Shown here: in pieces, positions 1 through 8,424 of the stretch
How the letters are laid out: each line of letters starts with the position of its first letter
How positions within the stretch are numbered: the stretch's first letter is position 1
Source of the DNA: Acidimicrobiales bacterium
GTDB lineage: Bacteria; Actinomycetota; Acidimicrobiia; Acidimicrobiales; SZUA-35
Assembly (NCBI GenBank): GCA_041394265.1
Contig: JAWKIO010000005.1
Span: 248,001-312,000 of the forward strand
Length of the DNA stretch: 64,000 nucleotides
Reading direction: 5' to 3'
Notes under the pieces: model-generated
The model's input: only the letters and a program-made list of their open reading frames with translations
The model's database searches: none
Told to the model about the DNA's origin: nothing
Position numbers and translations under genes: made by a program

Positions 1-155
1 TCGCCAACCACGACGAACCCGGGTTCGGCCTGGTCGACCACGTCGACGAACGCTTCCGCCCAGCTCGCTGCATCGTCAGCGGTCCAGTGTCCGGCCATCG
101 CGAAGTCGATCCGGTTGCGGTCCGAGTCAAACGAGAGGGTGTAGGCATCGGGCAT
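1..155 (-). CDS. Hypothetical protein, possibly STAS/SpoIIAA-like (5' part only)
   Basis: Only the first 51 codons are in the window; the gene continues past position 1. The product begins MPDAYTLSF and carries alternating hydrophobic residues followed by a helix rich in Ala/Asp and a second strand ending FVVVG. This resembles the start of small STAS-like alpha/beta proteins, but the fragment is too short to assign. The start at 155 is preceded by GGAGAAGG at suitable spacing. No function is claimed. Confidence 0.6.
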   Translation of the reverse strand, partial: MPDAYTLSFDSDRNRIDFAMAGHWTADDAASWAEAFVDVVDQAEPGFVVVG

Positions 156-323
156 GGTGCGCACCTTCTCCAGCGGTGTCGAGGAACGTGAGGCCGTTCG
201 TTTCAGCCTCGGACGATCCCCACCCACCATGAGTCGAACGAGCGCCCTTCGGCCCTGTTCGCTCGCGGCCGCGAGGAGCGATGCTCGAACTGACCAGAGC
301 TGATCTCGTGGATGGGGGCCGGT

Positions 324-1355
324 ATGTCGCACGCCATCGTCATCCGGGTGAGTGTGCACCTTGCGGCGTTGCTCGTCGCTGGCACCGTTGCCGCCGCCTC
401 GTGTGGAAGCGACGGGGTGGAGGACACCACGCCACCGACGACGACCATCGTCTCGGCGACCACCCGAACGACCGGAACCCCACCACCCACAACCGCGGCG
501 ACGACCTCGACGTCCACGACGACCATCACCAGTTCCGTCACGACATCGACCCCACTCCCAGCGCCACCGCTCGCCATCGACCCGGCGTGGGTCGCCTATG
601 ACGACCTCTTCGGTGTGTGGGGCGTTGCCGCCGACGACGTCCTCAACGTGCGAACGGGCCCCGGCGTGAGCAACCCGATCATCGGTGAGTTCGGGCCGAC
701 GGCTCGTGACGTGCACCGATTCGATGTCACCGAATTCGTGAGGGATCAGCGTTGGGGTGTGGTGCGTTTCGGACAGGGCGCCGGCTGGGTCAATCTGGCG
801 TTCCTTCGTCCGGTCGGAACCACCCCGCCCATCACGATCGGCTCGGTCGATGCCTCGATCGCAGGAGCAGCCGATCGGGTTCGCGAACTCCTCGGGTCCG
901 GCGACGTCGCCACCCTGTCCGAGCACGTCGACCCCGACCGAGGTCTGACCGTCTCCGTCCACGCCTCGATCACCGAGACGACGCCGGTGTTGTCGCTTGC
1001 GCAGGTGGCGGGATCGGCCACCGATTCCGCGACGTTGCTGTGGGGCTACACCGACGGCGACGGCGCCCCGATCGTCGAGACGATTCGGCAACGGCTCCGA
1101 GCCGTTGCCGGCGACACCGGTCTCACCAGCACCGACGCCATCGGCTACGACGTCCGCCTCGGCTTTGGCAACTCGATCGACAACATCGACCACTGGTTCC
1201 CTGGCTCGAGCGTCGTCGAGTACCACTTCGACGGCACCTCGCTCTACGGCGACTTCGACTGGAGCAGCGTCCGGTTCGTCTTCGACGCCGAGGCCGAAAC
1301 GCCGAGCGGCCGACCGGTGTTGCTCGCGATCGTCCAGGACACCTGGACGATCTGA
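324..1355 (+). CDS. Secreted lipoprotein with SH3b-like domain
   Basis: 343 residues. The N-terminus is a signal sequence ending AAASC with the lipidated Cys at about 27, so the protein is probably anchored on the outer face of the membrane. A Thr/Pro linker (about 33-80) leads into a bacterial SH3-like segment (about 103-160) containing LNVRTGPG, the hallmark of SH3b domains that often bind cell-wall peptides. The C-terminal 190 residues have no family that I recognise. An in-frame ATG exists at 312; the one at 324 is preferred because GGGGG lies five bases upstream. The gene stands alone on the plus strand, convergent with the VWA gene. The role is inferred to be envelope-associated. Confidence 0.7.
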   Translation: MSHAIVIRVSVHLAALLVAGTVAAASCGSDGVEDTTPPTTTIVSATTRTTGTPPPTTAATTSTSTTTITSSVTTSTPLPAPPLAIDPAWVAYDDLFGVWGVAADDVLNVRTGPGVSNPIIGEFGPTARDVHRFDVTEFVRDQRWGVVRFGQGAGWVNLAFLRPVGTTPPITIGSVDASIAGAADRVRELLGSGDVATLSEHVDPDRGLTVSVHASITETTPVLSLAQVAGSATDSATLLWGYTDGDGAPIVETIRQRLRAVAGDTGLTSTDAIGYDVRLGFGNSIDNIDHWFPGSSVVEYHFDGTSLYGDFDWSSVRFVFDAEAETPSGRPVLLAIVQDTWTI

Positions 1356-1392
1356 GCACCGGTCGGCCGAAGCCACAGTGGATGCCGGAACC

Positions 1393-2412
1393 TCAAAGGA
1401 AACGAGCAGTCCAGACGAAGGCGGCGGCCGCGGCCGCCATCAGCGCTCCCAGGCCGGCGGAGACGAACCCGAGCGTGAGCTCGCGTTCCTCGGTCGTGGT
1501 GCCCACCTTCGCTTCGATGTCGTCATAGACGGCGCGGAGTTCGTCGGCGCTGGCGGCGACGAAGGCCGTGCCGCCCGTCGTCTCGGCGACCATGGCCATC
1601 GTTTCGGTATCCGGAGGAACGGCGATCGTCTGGTTCTCGACGGTCACGCTCCCTTCGGCCGAACCGTAGGTGATGGTGGACACGGGAACGCCGGCCGCAG
1701 CCGCCGCCTCGGCTGCCTGTTCGATCGGCATGCCGACGGTCGTGGTGCCGTCGGACAACATGACGATGGTGGCAGTCGTCTCGAAACCTGGTTCGGTCGT
1801 CGTGTCGTCGTTCGTCGCTGCGCTTGCGGCAGCGGCGCTCAGGGAGGCATCGACAATCGTCGAGTCATCGGCAAGCGCCACCTCGATGGCCGATAGCGCC
1901 GCCCCGATGGCGTCACCGCCGGCGGTGCCCCGACTGGTCGTCAGGCCGGCGATGGCGGTCATCACCTGATCGTGATCGGTCGTGGCCGCCGACAGCACGC
2001 GAGCAGTGCCGTCGAAGGCGACGAGACCGACCTCGTAGTCGTCGGGGAGTTCATCGACGAACGCGATTGCCTCGGTCTTCGCCGCCTCGAGCCGGCTGGG
2101 GTCGACGTCGGTCGCCTCCATCGAGATCGAGGTGTCGATGGCCAACATCACAACGGCCGTCTCGGAACGCACGGTCATCTCAGCGACCGGTCGAGCGAGA
2201 CCGACGACCATGGCCAGCGCGGCAAGACCGGCGAGCCCGGCTGCGACGTGGCGCCGCCAGCCTGGCCGCTGCGGAGCGACGGCGTCGAGAAGATCGAGGT
2301 TCGTGAATCGGACGGCGTAGCGCCTTCGCCGTCGCTGCATCACGGTGTAGAGCACCACGAGCAACAGCAGGGGAACGACGAGGAGGAGTCGAGCGGGAGC
2401 AAGGAAGGTCAT
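1393..2412 (-). CDS. VWA-domain membrane protein (BatA-like)
   Basis: 339 residues. Two N-terminal membrane segments (about 8-23 and 53-74) precede a von Willebrand factor A domain with an intact MIDAS motif DTSIS (D93, S95, S97), and a last membrane helix lies near 313-330. This is the BatA/aerotolerance layout, in which a metal-dependent VWA domain faces outside and works with a MoxR ATPase. It is the last gene of a MoxR-DUF58-VWA cassette and its ATG overlaps the DUF58 stop by 4 bp, indicating translational coupling. Such cassettes are proposed to help assemble or activate protein complexes; the client here is unknown. Confidence 0.85.
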   Translation of the reverse strand: MTFLAPARLLLVVPLLLLVVLYTVMQRRRRRYAVRFTNLDLLDAVAPQRPGWRRHVAAGLAGLAALAMVVGLARPVAEMTVRSETAVVMLAIDTSISMEATDVDPSRLEAAKTEAIAFVDELPDDYEVGLVAFDGTARVLSAATTDHDQVMTAIAGLTTSRGTAGGDAIGAALSAIEVALADDSTIVDASLSAAAASAATNDDTTTEPGFETTATIVMLSDGTTTVGMPIEQAAEAAAAAGVPVSTITYGSAEGSVTVENQTIAVPPDTETMAMVAETTGGTAFVAASADELRAVYDDIEAKVGTTTEERELTLGFVSAGLGALMAAAAAAFVWTARFL

Positions 2413-3308
2413 CGGATGCGCTTTCGGTCGAGGTGGTAGCGGACGATGTCGCCGAGCCAGTCGCGGTTGGTGGACAACACCAAATGGTCGGCGCCGGCCG
2501 AACGGACGTTGCGCTTCATGTCTGAGCGGCGTTGCTGCGCGGCCACGGCGTACCGGGCGCGAACGTGACGGTTCGAGGTCTGCACTTCGCGCAAGCGACC
2601 GGTCTCGGGGTCGACGAGGGTCAGGAGACCCACCGGTGGCAGCTCGTCCTCTCTGCGATCCTTGATCTCGGCGACGATCGTCTTGGCGTTCGCACCCAGC
2701 GCCCGCATCGGGCGTTGCCAGTCGTCAGGACCCAGGAGGTCGGAGATCAGCACCACCGCGCCGGGGCGACGCCCGATGCGGCGGATCCGCTCGATCGCTG
2801 GGCCGAGGTCGGTCGTCCCGGTGCCGGCCAACGGGCGCCGCTCGAGCGTGAGGAGCAGCCGACGCAATTGGTCGCGGCCAGAGGCGGCCGGATGCACGGT
2901 GACCCCAGAGGGTTCTGCGATGACGGCACCGAATCGCGACCCGCCCATCGACGAGAGGAATCCGAAGGCTGCGACGGTGGCGATGGCGAGTGACCGCTTC
3001 TCCCACTCGTCGGTCCCGAAGTCCATGCTCGCCGAACCGTCGATGACGGCCCACGTCTCGAGTTCACGGTCGGCGATCGTGTCGCGAACATGGGTGTGCC
3101 CACACCGAGCCGACAGACTCCAGTCGATGCGGCGAACGTCGTCGCCCAGTTCATAGGGTCGTCCGTCGTTCAGCTCGGACCCTGGTCCGGGCAACAGTCC
3201 GCGATACTCGCCGTGCAGGAGCCCGTCGAGGCGACGCGTGACCATGAGCTCCAGTTGCCGAACCGACCGCTCGGCGCTGGGAACGGCCGAGGTGAGTGCC
3301 GTCGTCAT
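2409..3308 (-). CDS. DUF58 domain protein of a MoxR cassette
   Basis: 299 residues, soluble. The DUF58 signature is present at about 52-68 (YELGDDVRRIDWSLSAR), followed by a VWA-like fold with IDGSASM near 93. DUF58 proteins sit between MoxR ATPases and VWA membrane proteins in most bacteria and are thought to act as adaptors; no enzymatic activity is established. The ATG at 3308 overlaps the MoxR stop (ATGA), which is why it is preferred to the GTG at 3317. The gene also overlaps the VWA gene downstream, so all three are one translationally coupled unit. Confidence 0.85.
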   Translation of the reverse strand: MTTALTSAVPSAERSVRQLELMVTRRLDGLLHGEYRGLLPGPGSELNDGRPYELGDDVRRIDWSLSARCGHTHVRDTIADRELETWAVIDGSASMDFGTDEWEKRSLAIATVAAFGFLSSMGGSRFGAVIAEPSGVTVHPAASGRDQLRRLLLTLERRPLAGTGTTDLGPAIERIRRIGRRPGAVVLISDLLGPDDWQRPMRALGANAKTIVAEIKDRREDELPPVGLLTLVDPETGRLREVQTSNRHVRARYAVAAQQRRSDMKRNVRSAGADHLVLSTNRDWLGDIVRYHLDRKRIR

Positions 3309-4381
3309 GACGCCCACTCGGTCAACTCGGTGGACGGTGTCGTTGCATCGTGCACCACCGGGCCGTCCTGCCCTGGCGTCACCCGCGGCGCCACCACGTT
3401 GGTCACGATGCGGACGACCACCTGCTCGACGTCGATCCCATCGGCGACAGCGTCGAAGGTGAGGAGCAATCGGTGTCGGAGGACATCGCGGCTCACGTCA
3501 TAGACGTCTTGCGGGAGGACGTAGCTTCGTCCCCGCATGATGGCCATCGCCCGCCCGGCCGCGATCAGGCCGAGGGTCGCCCGAGGGCTGGCGCCATTGG
3601 CAATCAGCGGGACCAGATCATCGAAGCCATGTTCGGCCGGTCGGCGGCTGGCCATCACGAGCCGGACGGCGTAGTCAACGATCGCGTCGTGGACGAAGAC
3701 ATGATCAACGGCGTGCTGCAGGCCGCGCAGCTCTTCCGGGCCGAAGACCCGCCTCGCCCGGGGCCGGTCGACGCTCATCCGTCGAACGATCTCCGCCTCT
3801 TCTCGAGCATCGGGGTAGTCGACGAGCACCTTCATCAGGAACCGGTCCCGCTGCGCTTCAGGTAACGGGTACACGCCTTCGGATTCGATCGGGTTCTGTG
3901 TGGCCAGCACGATGAAGGGATCGGGAACATCGTGGGTGACCCCGCCGATCGACACGTGACGCTCCGCCATCACCTCGAGCAACGCCGACTGGACCTTGGC
4001 CGGCGCTCGATTGATCTCATCGGCCAGCACGACGTTGGCGAAGATCGGACCGAGTTCGATGTCGAACCGCTCCTGGCTCTGGCGGTACATGCGGGTGCCG
4101 ACCAGATCGGAAGGCACCAGGTCGGGCGTGAACTGGATGCGGGCGAAGTCGCCACCCATGATCGTGGCGACCGTCTCGGCCGCCAGCGTCTTGGCCAGGC
4201 CCGGTGCGCCCTCGAGCAGGCAGTGACCGCGGGCGAGCCAGCAGACGAAGAGCTGTTCGACCATGTGATCCTGGCCGACGAGGATGCGTTTTGCCTCGAA
4301 CATGGCTTCTTCGAGCCGAGAGGCGGGGGGTCGGGGTGCCGAAGCCCGGGTGACGGCGAGTTCGGGAGTGTCGAGCGTCAT
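3305..4381 (-). CDS. MoxR-family AAA+ ATPase
   Basis: 358 residues. It carries Walker A GAPGLAKT (about 58-65), Walker B VVLADE (about 117-122) with the following INRAPAK typical of MoxR proteins, sensor 1 ATQNP, and the C-terminal AAA lid. MoxR ATPases are chaperone-like and use ATP hydrolysis to remodel or insert cofactors into partner complexes together with VWA proteins. It is the first gene of the cassette, so its promoter should lie between 4382 and 4492. A poorly structured GC-rich 111-bp gap separates it from the upstream secreted-protein gene. Confidence 0.92.
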   Translation of the reverse strand: MTLDTPELAVTRASAPRPPASRLEEAMFEAKRILVGQDHMVEQLFVCWLARGHCLLEGAPGLAKTLAAETVATIMGGDFARIQFTPDLVPSDLVGTRMYRQSQERFDIELGPIFANVVLADEINRAPAKVQSALLEVMAERHVSIGGVTHDVPDPFIVLATQNPIESEGVYPLPEAQRDRFLMKVLVDYPDAREEAEIVRRMSVDRPRARRVFGPEELRGLQHAVDHVFVHDAIVDYAVRLVMASRRPAEHGFDDLVPLIANGASPRATLGLIAAGRAMAIMRGRSYVLPQDVYDVSRDVLRHRLLLTFDAVADGIDVEQVVVRIVTNVVAPRVTPGQDGPVVHDATTPSTELTEWAS

Positions 4382-4492
4382 GGATGTCTGCTTTCGTACG
4401 TGAGCGGAGGGGAGCGTTCAGGGGGAACGGCGGGGTCCGGACAGCGGTGAACCGGACCCCGCCGCGATCAGGGAGATCGTGGAGCGACGGCG

Positions 4493-4894
4493 CTAGAGCG
4501 AGCTGCCGTCGACCGTGGTGGTCGTGGTGTCGGGAACCACCGTGGCGTCGGTGGTGGCGTCACTCGTGGTGTCGTCGCTATCGGTGCTGTCCGAGGCGCC
4601 GCTGCTGGCACCGTCGCCGTCGCCCGCACCGTCGCCGGCCTTGTCACAGCCACCGTCGCCATCTCCACCGCGCATGCCGTCGCCTCGGCCGTGGCCGCGC
4701 GGTCCACGCTGCTCGACGGTTTCGTCGGTGGCGGTGTCAGTGGTGTCGCTGGTCGTTGCGTCGTCGGTGGTGTCGCTCTCGACCGACGTGGTGGTCGACG
4801 TGTCGTCCGACTGGGCCGACGCGAATCCGGCGGCGCCGAGCGTGATGCCACCGGCGACGAAGGCGGCGAGGGCGATGGGAAGTTGCTTCTTCAT
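4493..4894 (-). CDS. Small secreted Asp/Thr/Gly-rich protein
   Basis: 133 residues. A typical signal peptide (MKKQ start, hydrophobic core, predicted cut after ASA near residue 27) is followed by a low-complexity tail of Thr/Asp repeats and a Gly/Asp-rich stretch with several basic residues. No folded domain is recognisable. The start at 4894 has AAGGAGA at ideal spacing; an upstream in-frame ATG at 4930 lacks one. It is divergent from the HtrA-like protease gene, and the shared 170-bp intergenic region contains two tandem direct repeats, so the two may be co-regulated. Confidence 0.7.
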   Translation of the reverse strand: MKKQLPIALAAFVAGGITLGAAGFASAQSDDTSTTTSVESDTTDDATTSDTTDTATDETVEQRGPRGHGRGDGMRGGDGDGGCDKAGDGAGDGDGASSGASDSTDSDDTTSDATTDATVVPDTTTTTVDGSSL

Positions 4895-4971
4895 GTCGAG
4901 GTCTCCTTGGGTTGGGGTGGTGTTCGACATCCACCAGCCAACGGCATCGACCTGTGAGCTCTCTTGGATCG

Positions 4972-5022
4972 AGCAGGGAATCAGCAGGGAAGCTCGACCG
5001 AGATCCTCAGGGAGTCCTCAGG
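4972..5022. promoter_or_regulatory. Two tandem direct repeats, OmpR/PhoB-type response-regulator site candidate
   Basis: AGCAGGGAA occurs at 4972-4980 and 4983-4991, and TCCTCAGG at 5004-5011 and 5015-5022. Both pairs have an 11-bp period, which puts both half sites on one helix face as winged-helix response regulators require. The CTCAGG repeats resemble sites reported upstream of HtrA-type protease genes in actinobacteria (MprA-like); this is from memory and not tested. They lie 44-94 bp upstream of the protease start and 78-128 bp upstream of the secreted-protein start. Confidence 0.5.
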
Positions 5023-5065
5023 AAGGTCTCCGAGAACCCCGAGGTCGGGCGGCGACGATGACACG

Positions 5066-5956
5066 ATGGAACCCTTTCTTCCCCCTGCTCCCCCACTCCG
5101 CCCCGCCACCTCATCGCCACCACCGACGTCGACGGTCGCAGCATCGCACCGCACACGCTCCGGCTCGGCGTGGCCCGTCCGCGGCTTGGCGCTTGCCGGC
5201 GTCCTCACGCTCGGCGGCGTCGCCGGCTTTGCCGGCGGCCTCCTCGCAGCCGACCAGCGAACAGCGACCGCTCCGGTCGCTTCGACGATCGCAACGGCGT
5301 CGCTCATGCCGTCGTCTGCAACGATGAACACAGCGGCCGTCGTTGCGGCCGTCGAACCGTCAGTCGTGTCGATCGAGACCGTCGTCTCGTCGGGTCGGGG
5401 CAGATGGGCCGTCACCGGCACTGGCGCCGGCACCGGGGTCATCCTCGATGCCGAGGGCCACGTGCTGACCAACGCACACGTGATCGAAGGGGCGTCCGAG
5501 ATCAGCGTGACGATCGGCGACGACGTGCGGTCGGCCACGGTCGTCGGATCGGACACCGCCGCCGACGTCGCCGTGCTGTTGCTCGACGACCCAACCGGCA
5601 TCCGGCCGGCCACACTCGCCACCACGAGCGCCGCCGTCGGTGACGACGTGATCGCGGTCGGCAACGCCCTGGCCCTCGAGGGCGGCTTGACGGTCACCCG
5701 AGGCATCGTGTCGGCGATCGATCGCTCCATCGACACCTCGTCGGGCACGATGGCCGGCCTCCTCCAGACCGATGCTGCGATCAGCTCCGGCAACTCGGGC
5801 GGACCACTGGTCGATACCAACGGCCGGGTCATCGGCATCAATACGGCGGTGGCGGCCAGTGGCAGCGGCGTACAGGCCTCGAACATCGGATTCGTGATCC
5901 CGATCGATCAGGCGCTTGCCGCCGCCGAGGACATCCTGGCGCAGGCCGACCGCTGA
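5066..5956 (+). CDS. Membrane-anchored trypsin-like serine protease (HtrA/DegP type, no PDZ)
   Basis: 296 residues. A Pro-rich cytoplasmic N-terminus is followed by one membrane helix (about 41-60) and an extracytoplasmic trypsin-like domain with the triad H138 (TNAHV), D168 (AADVAV) and S244 (GNSGGPL). HtrA proteases degrade or refold damaged envelope proteins. The protein ends soon after the protease fold (PIDQALAAAEDIL), so the PDZ domain usual in DegP/PepD is missing. An in-frame ATG at 4964 would place the direct repeats inside the gene, so 5066 is preferred. It is divergent from the small secreted protein. Confidence 0.88.
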   Translation: MEPFLPPAPPLRPATSSPPPTSTVAASHRTRSGSAWPVRGLALAGVLTLGGVAGFAGGLLAADQRTATAPVASTIATASLMPSSATMNTAAVVAAVEPSVVSIETVVSSGRGRWAVTGTGAGTGVILDAEGHVLTNAHVIEGASEISVTIGDDVRSATVVGSDTAADVAVLLLDDPTGIRPATLATTSAAVGDDVIAVGNALALEGGLTVTRGIVSAIDRSIDTSSGTMAGLLQTDAAISSGNSGGPLVDTNGRVIGINTAVAASGSGVQASNIGFVIPIDQALAAAEDILAQADR

Positions 5957-5958
5957 GG

Positions 5959-6411
5959 TCAGCTGCCGCGGCTCGAGGCATTGGGAACGCCCGACGGGGC
6001 GGCTGGCACGGCCGCCGATCCGCCGACGCCGGCCTGCCCACCGCGTTGGTCGTGATGCCGACCGCCGAGCGCCGGTGCGGAATCGACGACCGATCCACTG
6101 TCATCGACGAGGGCGTCGGTGAGCTGGCGATCGGCGTTGCTGCTCGTCTGGACGCTCCCGACCGTTGCCGTCGATCCGTCGTCGCCTGCCATCATGGCGC
6201 CGACGATTGCCCCGGTGGCGACCACGGCACCGACGCCCGCGATCCAGCGGGCACGGTGTGCCGCCGGGCGACCCTGCGACGGAGCCGATGCCGTCGGTGC
6301 TTCAGCAGCGCCGGAGCTCGATGGGGGCGCGGTCGGTCGCGTGGGCGGGGCCGGCGGCGCCATGGGCGGTGCGGCCGGGATGTCGGATGATGAACGGGGA
6401 TCAATGGGCAT
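5959..6411 (-). CDS. Small Pro-rich single-span membrane protein of the apbE operon
   Basis: 150 residues: a Pro/Ala/Ser-rich N-terminal half, one membrane helix (WIAGVGAVVATGAIVGAMMAG) and an external Ser/Asp-rich tail. The tail begins DDGSTATVGS, which faintly recalls the DxxSGATxT site that ApbE modifies with FMN, but there is no FMN_bind domain. The ATG at 6411 has AAGGAG seven bases upstream and lies 11 bp inside the preceding ferric-reductase-like gene, so it is the last gene of the same operon. Function unknown. Confidence 0.7.
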   Translation of the reverse strand: MPIDPRSSSDIPAAPPMAPPAPPTRPTAPPSSSGAAEAPTASAPSQGRPAAHRARWIAGVGAVVATGAIVGAMMAGDDGSTATVGSVQTSSNADRQLTDALVDDSGSVVDSAPALGGRHHDQRGGQAGVGGSAAVPAAPSGVPNASSRGS

Positions 6412-6994
6412 GACGTCGCTCCTTTGCGATGACGGGCACGGTTCGTTGTGGTGTGTTGGTCGATCGGCGGCGCAGGTGCTGATCGATGGTTGCTGCCGTG
6501 AGACCGACGACGGCAGCGGAGGTCGCGAGCATCGCGACCCGCAGGATCGGGTTCGCACTGTGCGTTCCCGCCGTGAGGCTGTGGACCGTCGAGAGCCCGA
6601 ATAGGGCGAAGCTGAGCGAGTGGGTCCATCGCCAGACCCGCCGACTGATGCGCTGGCGAAGCAGCGAGGTCGCCTCGACGGCGAGGAGGAGGTAGGTGGC
6701 GATGATCCCCCAGGCAACAGCCGCCGGCCGGTACGTGCCGGTGAACGGCACGAGGATCTCGGTCAGCCCGAAACTGACATAGGTGTCGAGTACCAGTGCA
6801 CCCACGTGGATGCCGGTGAAGATCACGGCGAGGCCTCCGAGGAACCGGTGGACATCGAGCAGCCAATTGGCTCGGGGCCGCCCGCCGAGGATCCGGGTAC
6901 TCAGGGCAAGGCCCCACAGCGTGCTGGCGGCAAGCAACGCCCAGGCGACGATGCCGCCCGAGCGGGCGACATACCACCACAGTTGGTCGTTCAT
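6401..6994 (-). CDS. Ferric-reductase-like transmembrane protein
   Basis: 197 residues with about five to six hydrophobic helices. His residues are placed for b-type haem, for example HRFLGG, GIHVG and WTHSLSF with a later VHSL, as in the ferric reductase-like/cytochrome b domain shared by FRE, NOX and MsrQ proteins. There is no C-terminal FAD/NADPH module, so it would have to receive electrons from a partner. It overlaps apbE by 4 bp (ATGA) and the next gene by 11 bp. With ApbE next to it, a membrane electron relay using covalently bound FMN is a reasonable inference. Confidence 0.8.
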   Translation of the reverse strand: MNDQLWWYVARSGGIVAWALLAASTLWGLALSTRILGGRPRANWLLDVHRFLGGLAVIFTGIHVGALVLDTYVSFGLTEILVPFTGTYRPAAVAWGIIATYLLLAVEATSLLRQRISRRVWRWTHSLSFALFGLSTVHSLTAGTHSANPILRVAMLATSAAVVGLTAATIDQHLRRRSTNTPQRTVPVIAKERRHAH

Positions 6995-7980
6995 GACAGG
7001 ACTCCTTCAGGGGTGCAGAACCGACCGAAGCCGGTCGAGGTGTGGACCGAACCGTCGTCGGTCACGATGAGTGCTTCGATCCCGGATCCGTCGATGGGAT
7101 CGAACCAGTGGGGCCCGCCTCGCAAGAGCAACGTCTTGGCCATGGTCTCGGCCCGCCAGCCGTCGGCGGCGATGGCGGCGGCGAAGGCGACGCCAGACGC
7201 TGCGGGTTGCTCGGTCCGTGGGTCGATGAGATGGTGGCGCCGCTCACCGTCGATCTGCCAGGCACGGCACAGCGTCGTCGAACTGGCGACGGCCCCGTCG
7301 CCGATGCCGACGAGGGCGAGTGGTTCGTCGCGGACGGGATGATCGATCGAGATCGTCCAACCCCCCGATGGCGTCGGTGTGCTGTCAGGTGCCGTACCCC
7401 GGACTCGGAGGTCGCCACCGACGTCGATACAGACGCCGTCGGCGCCGCGTCGCATGATGGCGGCGCTGACCAGATCGGCGGCCAGCCCTTTTCCGATTCC
7501 ACCGGGATCGAAGCCGATGCCCATGGGCAACCGAGCGGCGGTCGCTGTGATCTCGATGTCGGTCGGCCCGTGGCGACGCAACGGAGGCTGTGGGGAGCGG
7601 CGATCATCGATCGGCCGGGCGCGCTCAGCAGACGAACGGTCCGCAGCCAACAGCTCGAACGAGCGGTCGTAGCCGGCGGCGAGCAAGGCCTCCAACTTCG
7701 TCGCGTCGACGAAGCCGCCGCTCAGCTCCCACGCGTCGATCGCCGTGCGCAGCAGGCGACGGGTTTCGTCACCGACGATGACGAACTCGCCGTTGGCGCG
7801 GTTGAGGCGTGAGATCTCGCTGTCCGATCGGAAGCGAGACCACAACGCCTCGAGGTTGCCCAGGCGGCCCAAGGCCTCGTTGGCCAGGTCCTCGGCCAGA
7901 CCGTTGGGCCCGACGACCGTGATGTCGACATCGGTGCCCATGGCCCGACCGATCAGTCGGGCGACGTGGTCAGCTCCCAT
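6991..7980 (-). CDS. apbE: FAD:protein FMN transferase (ApbE)
   Basis: 329 residues. ApbE family proteins transfer FMN from FAD to a Thr/Ser of flavoprotein subunits. Characteristic segments are RAMGTDVDI near the start, PGGIGKGLAAD, CIDVGGDLRVRG and HHLIDPRTEQP. No signal peptide or lipobox precedes the domain when the ATG at 7980 is used, which suggests action inside the cell, unlike the periplasmic lipoprotein forms. Longer in-frame extension upstream is the shadow of the preceding gene. It overlaps that gene by 11 bp and the next by 4 bp. No FMN_bind substrate protein is encoded nearby. Confidence 0.9.
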   Translation of the reverse strand: MGADHVARLIGRAMGTDVDITVVGPNGLAEDLANEALGRLGNLEALWSRFRSDSEISRLNRANGEFVIVGDETRRLLRTAIDAWELSGGFVDATKLEALLAAGYDRSFELLAADRSSAERARPIDDRRSPQPPLRRHGPTDIEITATAARLPMGIGFDPGGIGKGLAADLVSAAIMRRGADGVCIDVGGDLRVRGTAPDSTPTPSGGWTISIDHPVRDEPLALVGIGDGAVASSTTLCRAWQIDGERRHHLIDPRTEQPAASGVAFAAAIAADGWRAETMAKTLLLRGGPHWFDPIDGSGIEALIVTDDGSVHTSTGFGRFCTPEGVLS

Positions 7981-8278
7981 GGCTGGACGCATTCGCCGTC
8001 GAGGAGACCGTGGCCGGCGTCGCAGCATTGGTCGACGTCGACGAGCTCGACGTCGTGCTGGCGCTGGTGGTGTCGGTCGACGCCACCGAGACGGAGGCCG
8101 TTTCGTCGGTCGAGGCCTGCTGATTGGTGGCCATGACCGCCGTGATGCCCAGCATCGACAGACCGCTGGCGACGGCAGCGATGCGACGGGCACGCTGGGC
8201 CGGATGCGGCCGCTTCGAGCGAAGGCGGCTCACCCGGTCACGACCGGAAGTGGCGGAGGAAGTGTGTTCGAGTGACAT
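7970..8278 (-). CDS. Small Ser/Thr-rich single-span protein, first gene of the apbE operon
   Basis: 102 residues: a basic N-terminal cytoplasmic part (RLRSKRPHPAQRARR), one hydrophobic helix (about 32-50) and a 50-residue external tail made almost only of Ser, Thr, Ala and Asn. The ATG at 8278 has GGAG six bases upstream; the ATG at 8284 touches that GGAG. The stop overlaps the apbE start. It has the same topology as the last gene of the operon and may be a membrane anchor or an acceptor for flavin; there is no known domain. Confidence 0.65.
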   Translation of the reverse strand: MSLEHTSSATSGRDRVSRLRSKRPHPAQRARRIAAVASGLSMLGITAVMATNQQASTDETASVSVASTDTTSASTTSSSSTSTNAATPATVSSTANASSHGS

Positions 8279-8424
8279 GGTCATCTCCGTTTCTCGGGAT
8301 GCCATCACGATCCGCCGCGCGCTCGCGATCCTCGCCGAGCGTTGGCCGGGAGTTCGCTGAGAATCGTCCCGAGTGCCAGCATGTCCGACACCGAGACGGC
8401 AGAGCACGAGCGAAGGGGACCGCC

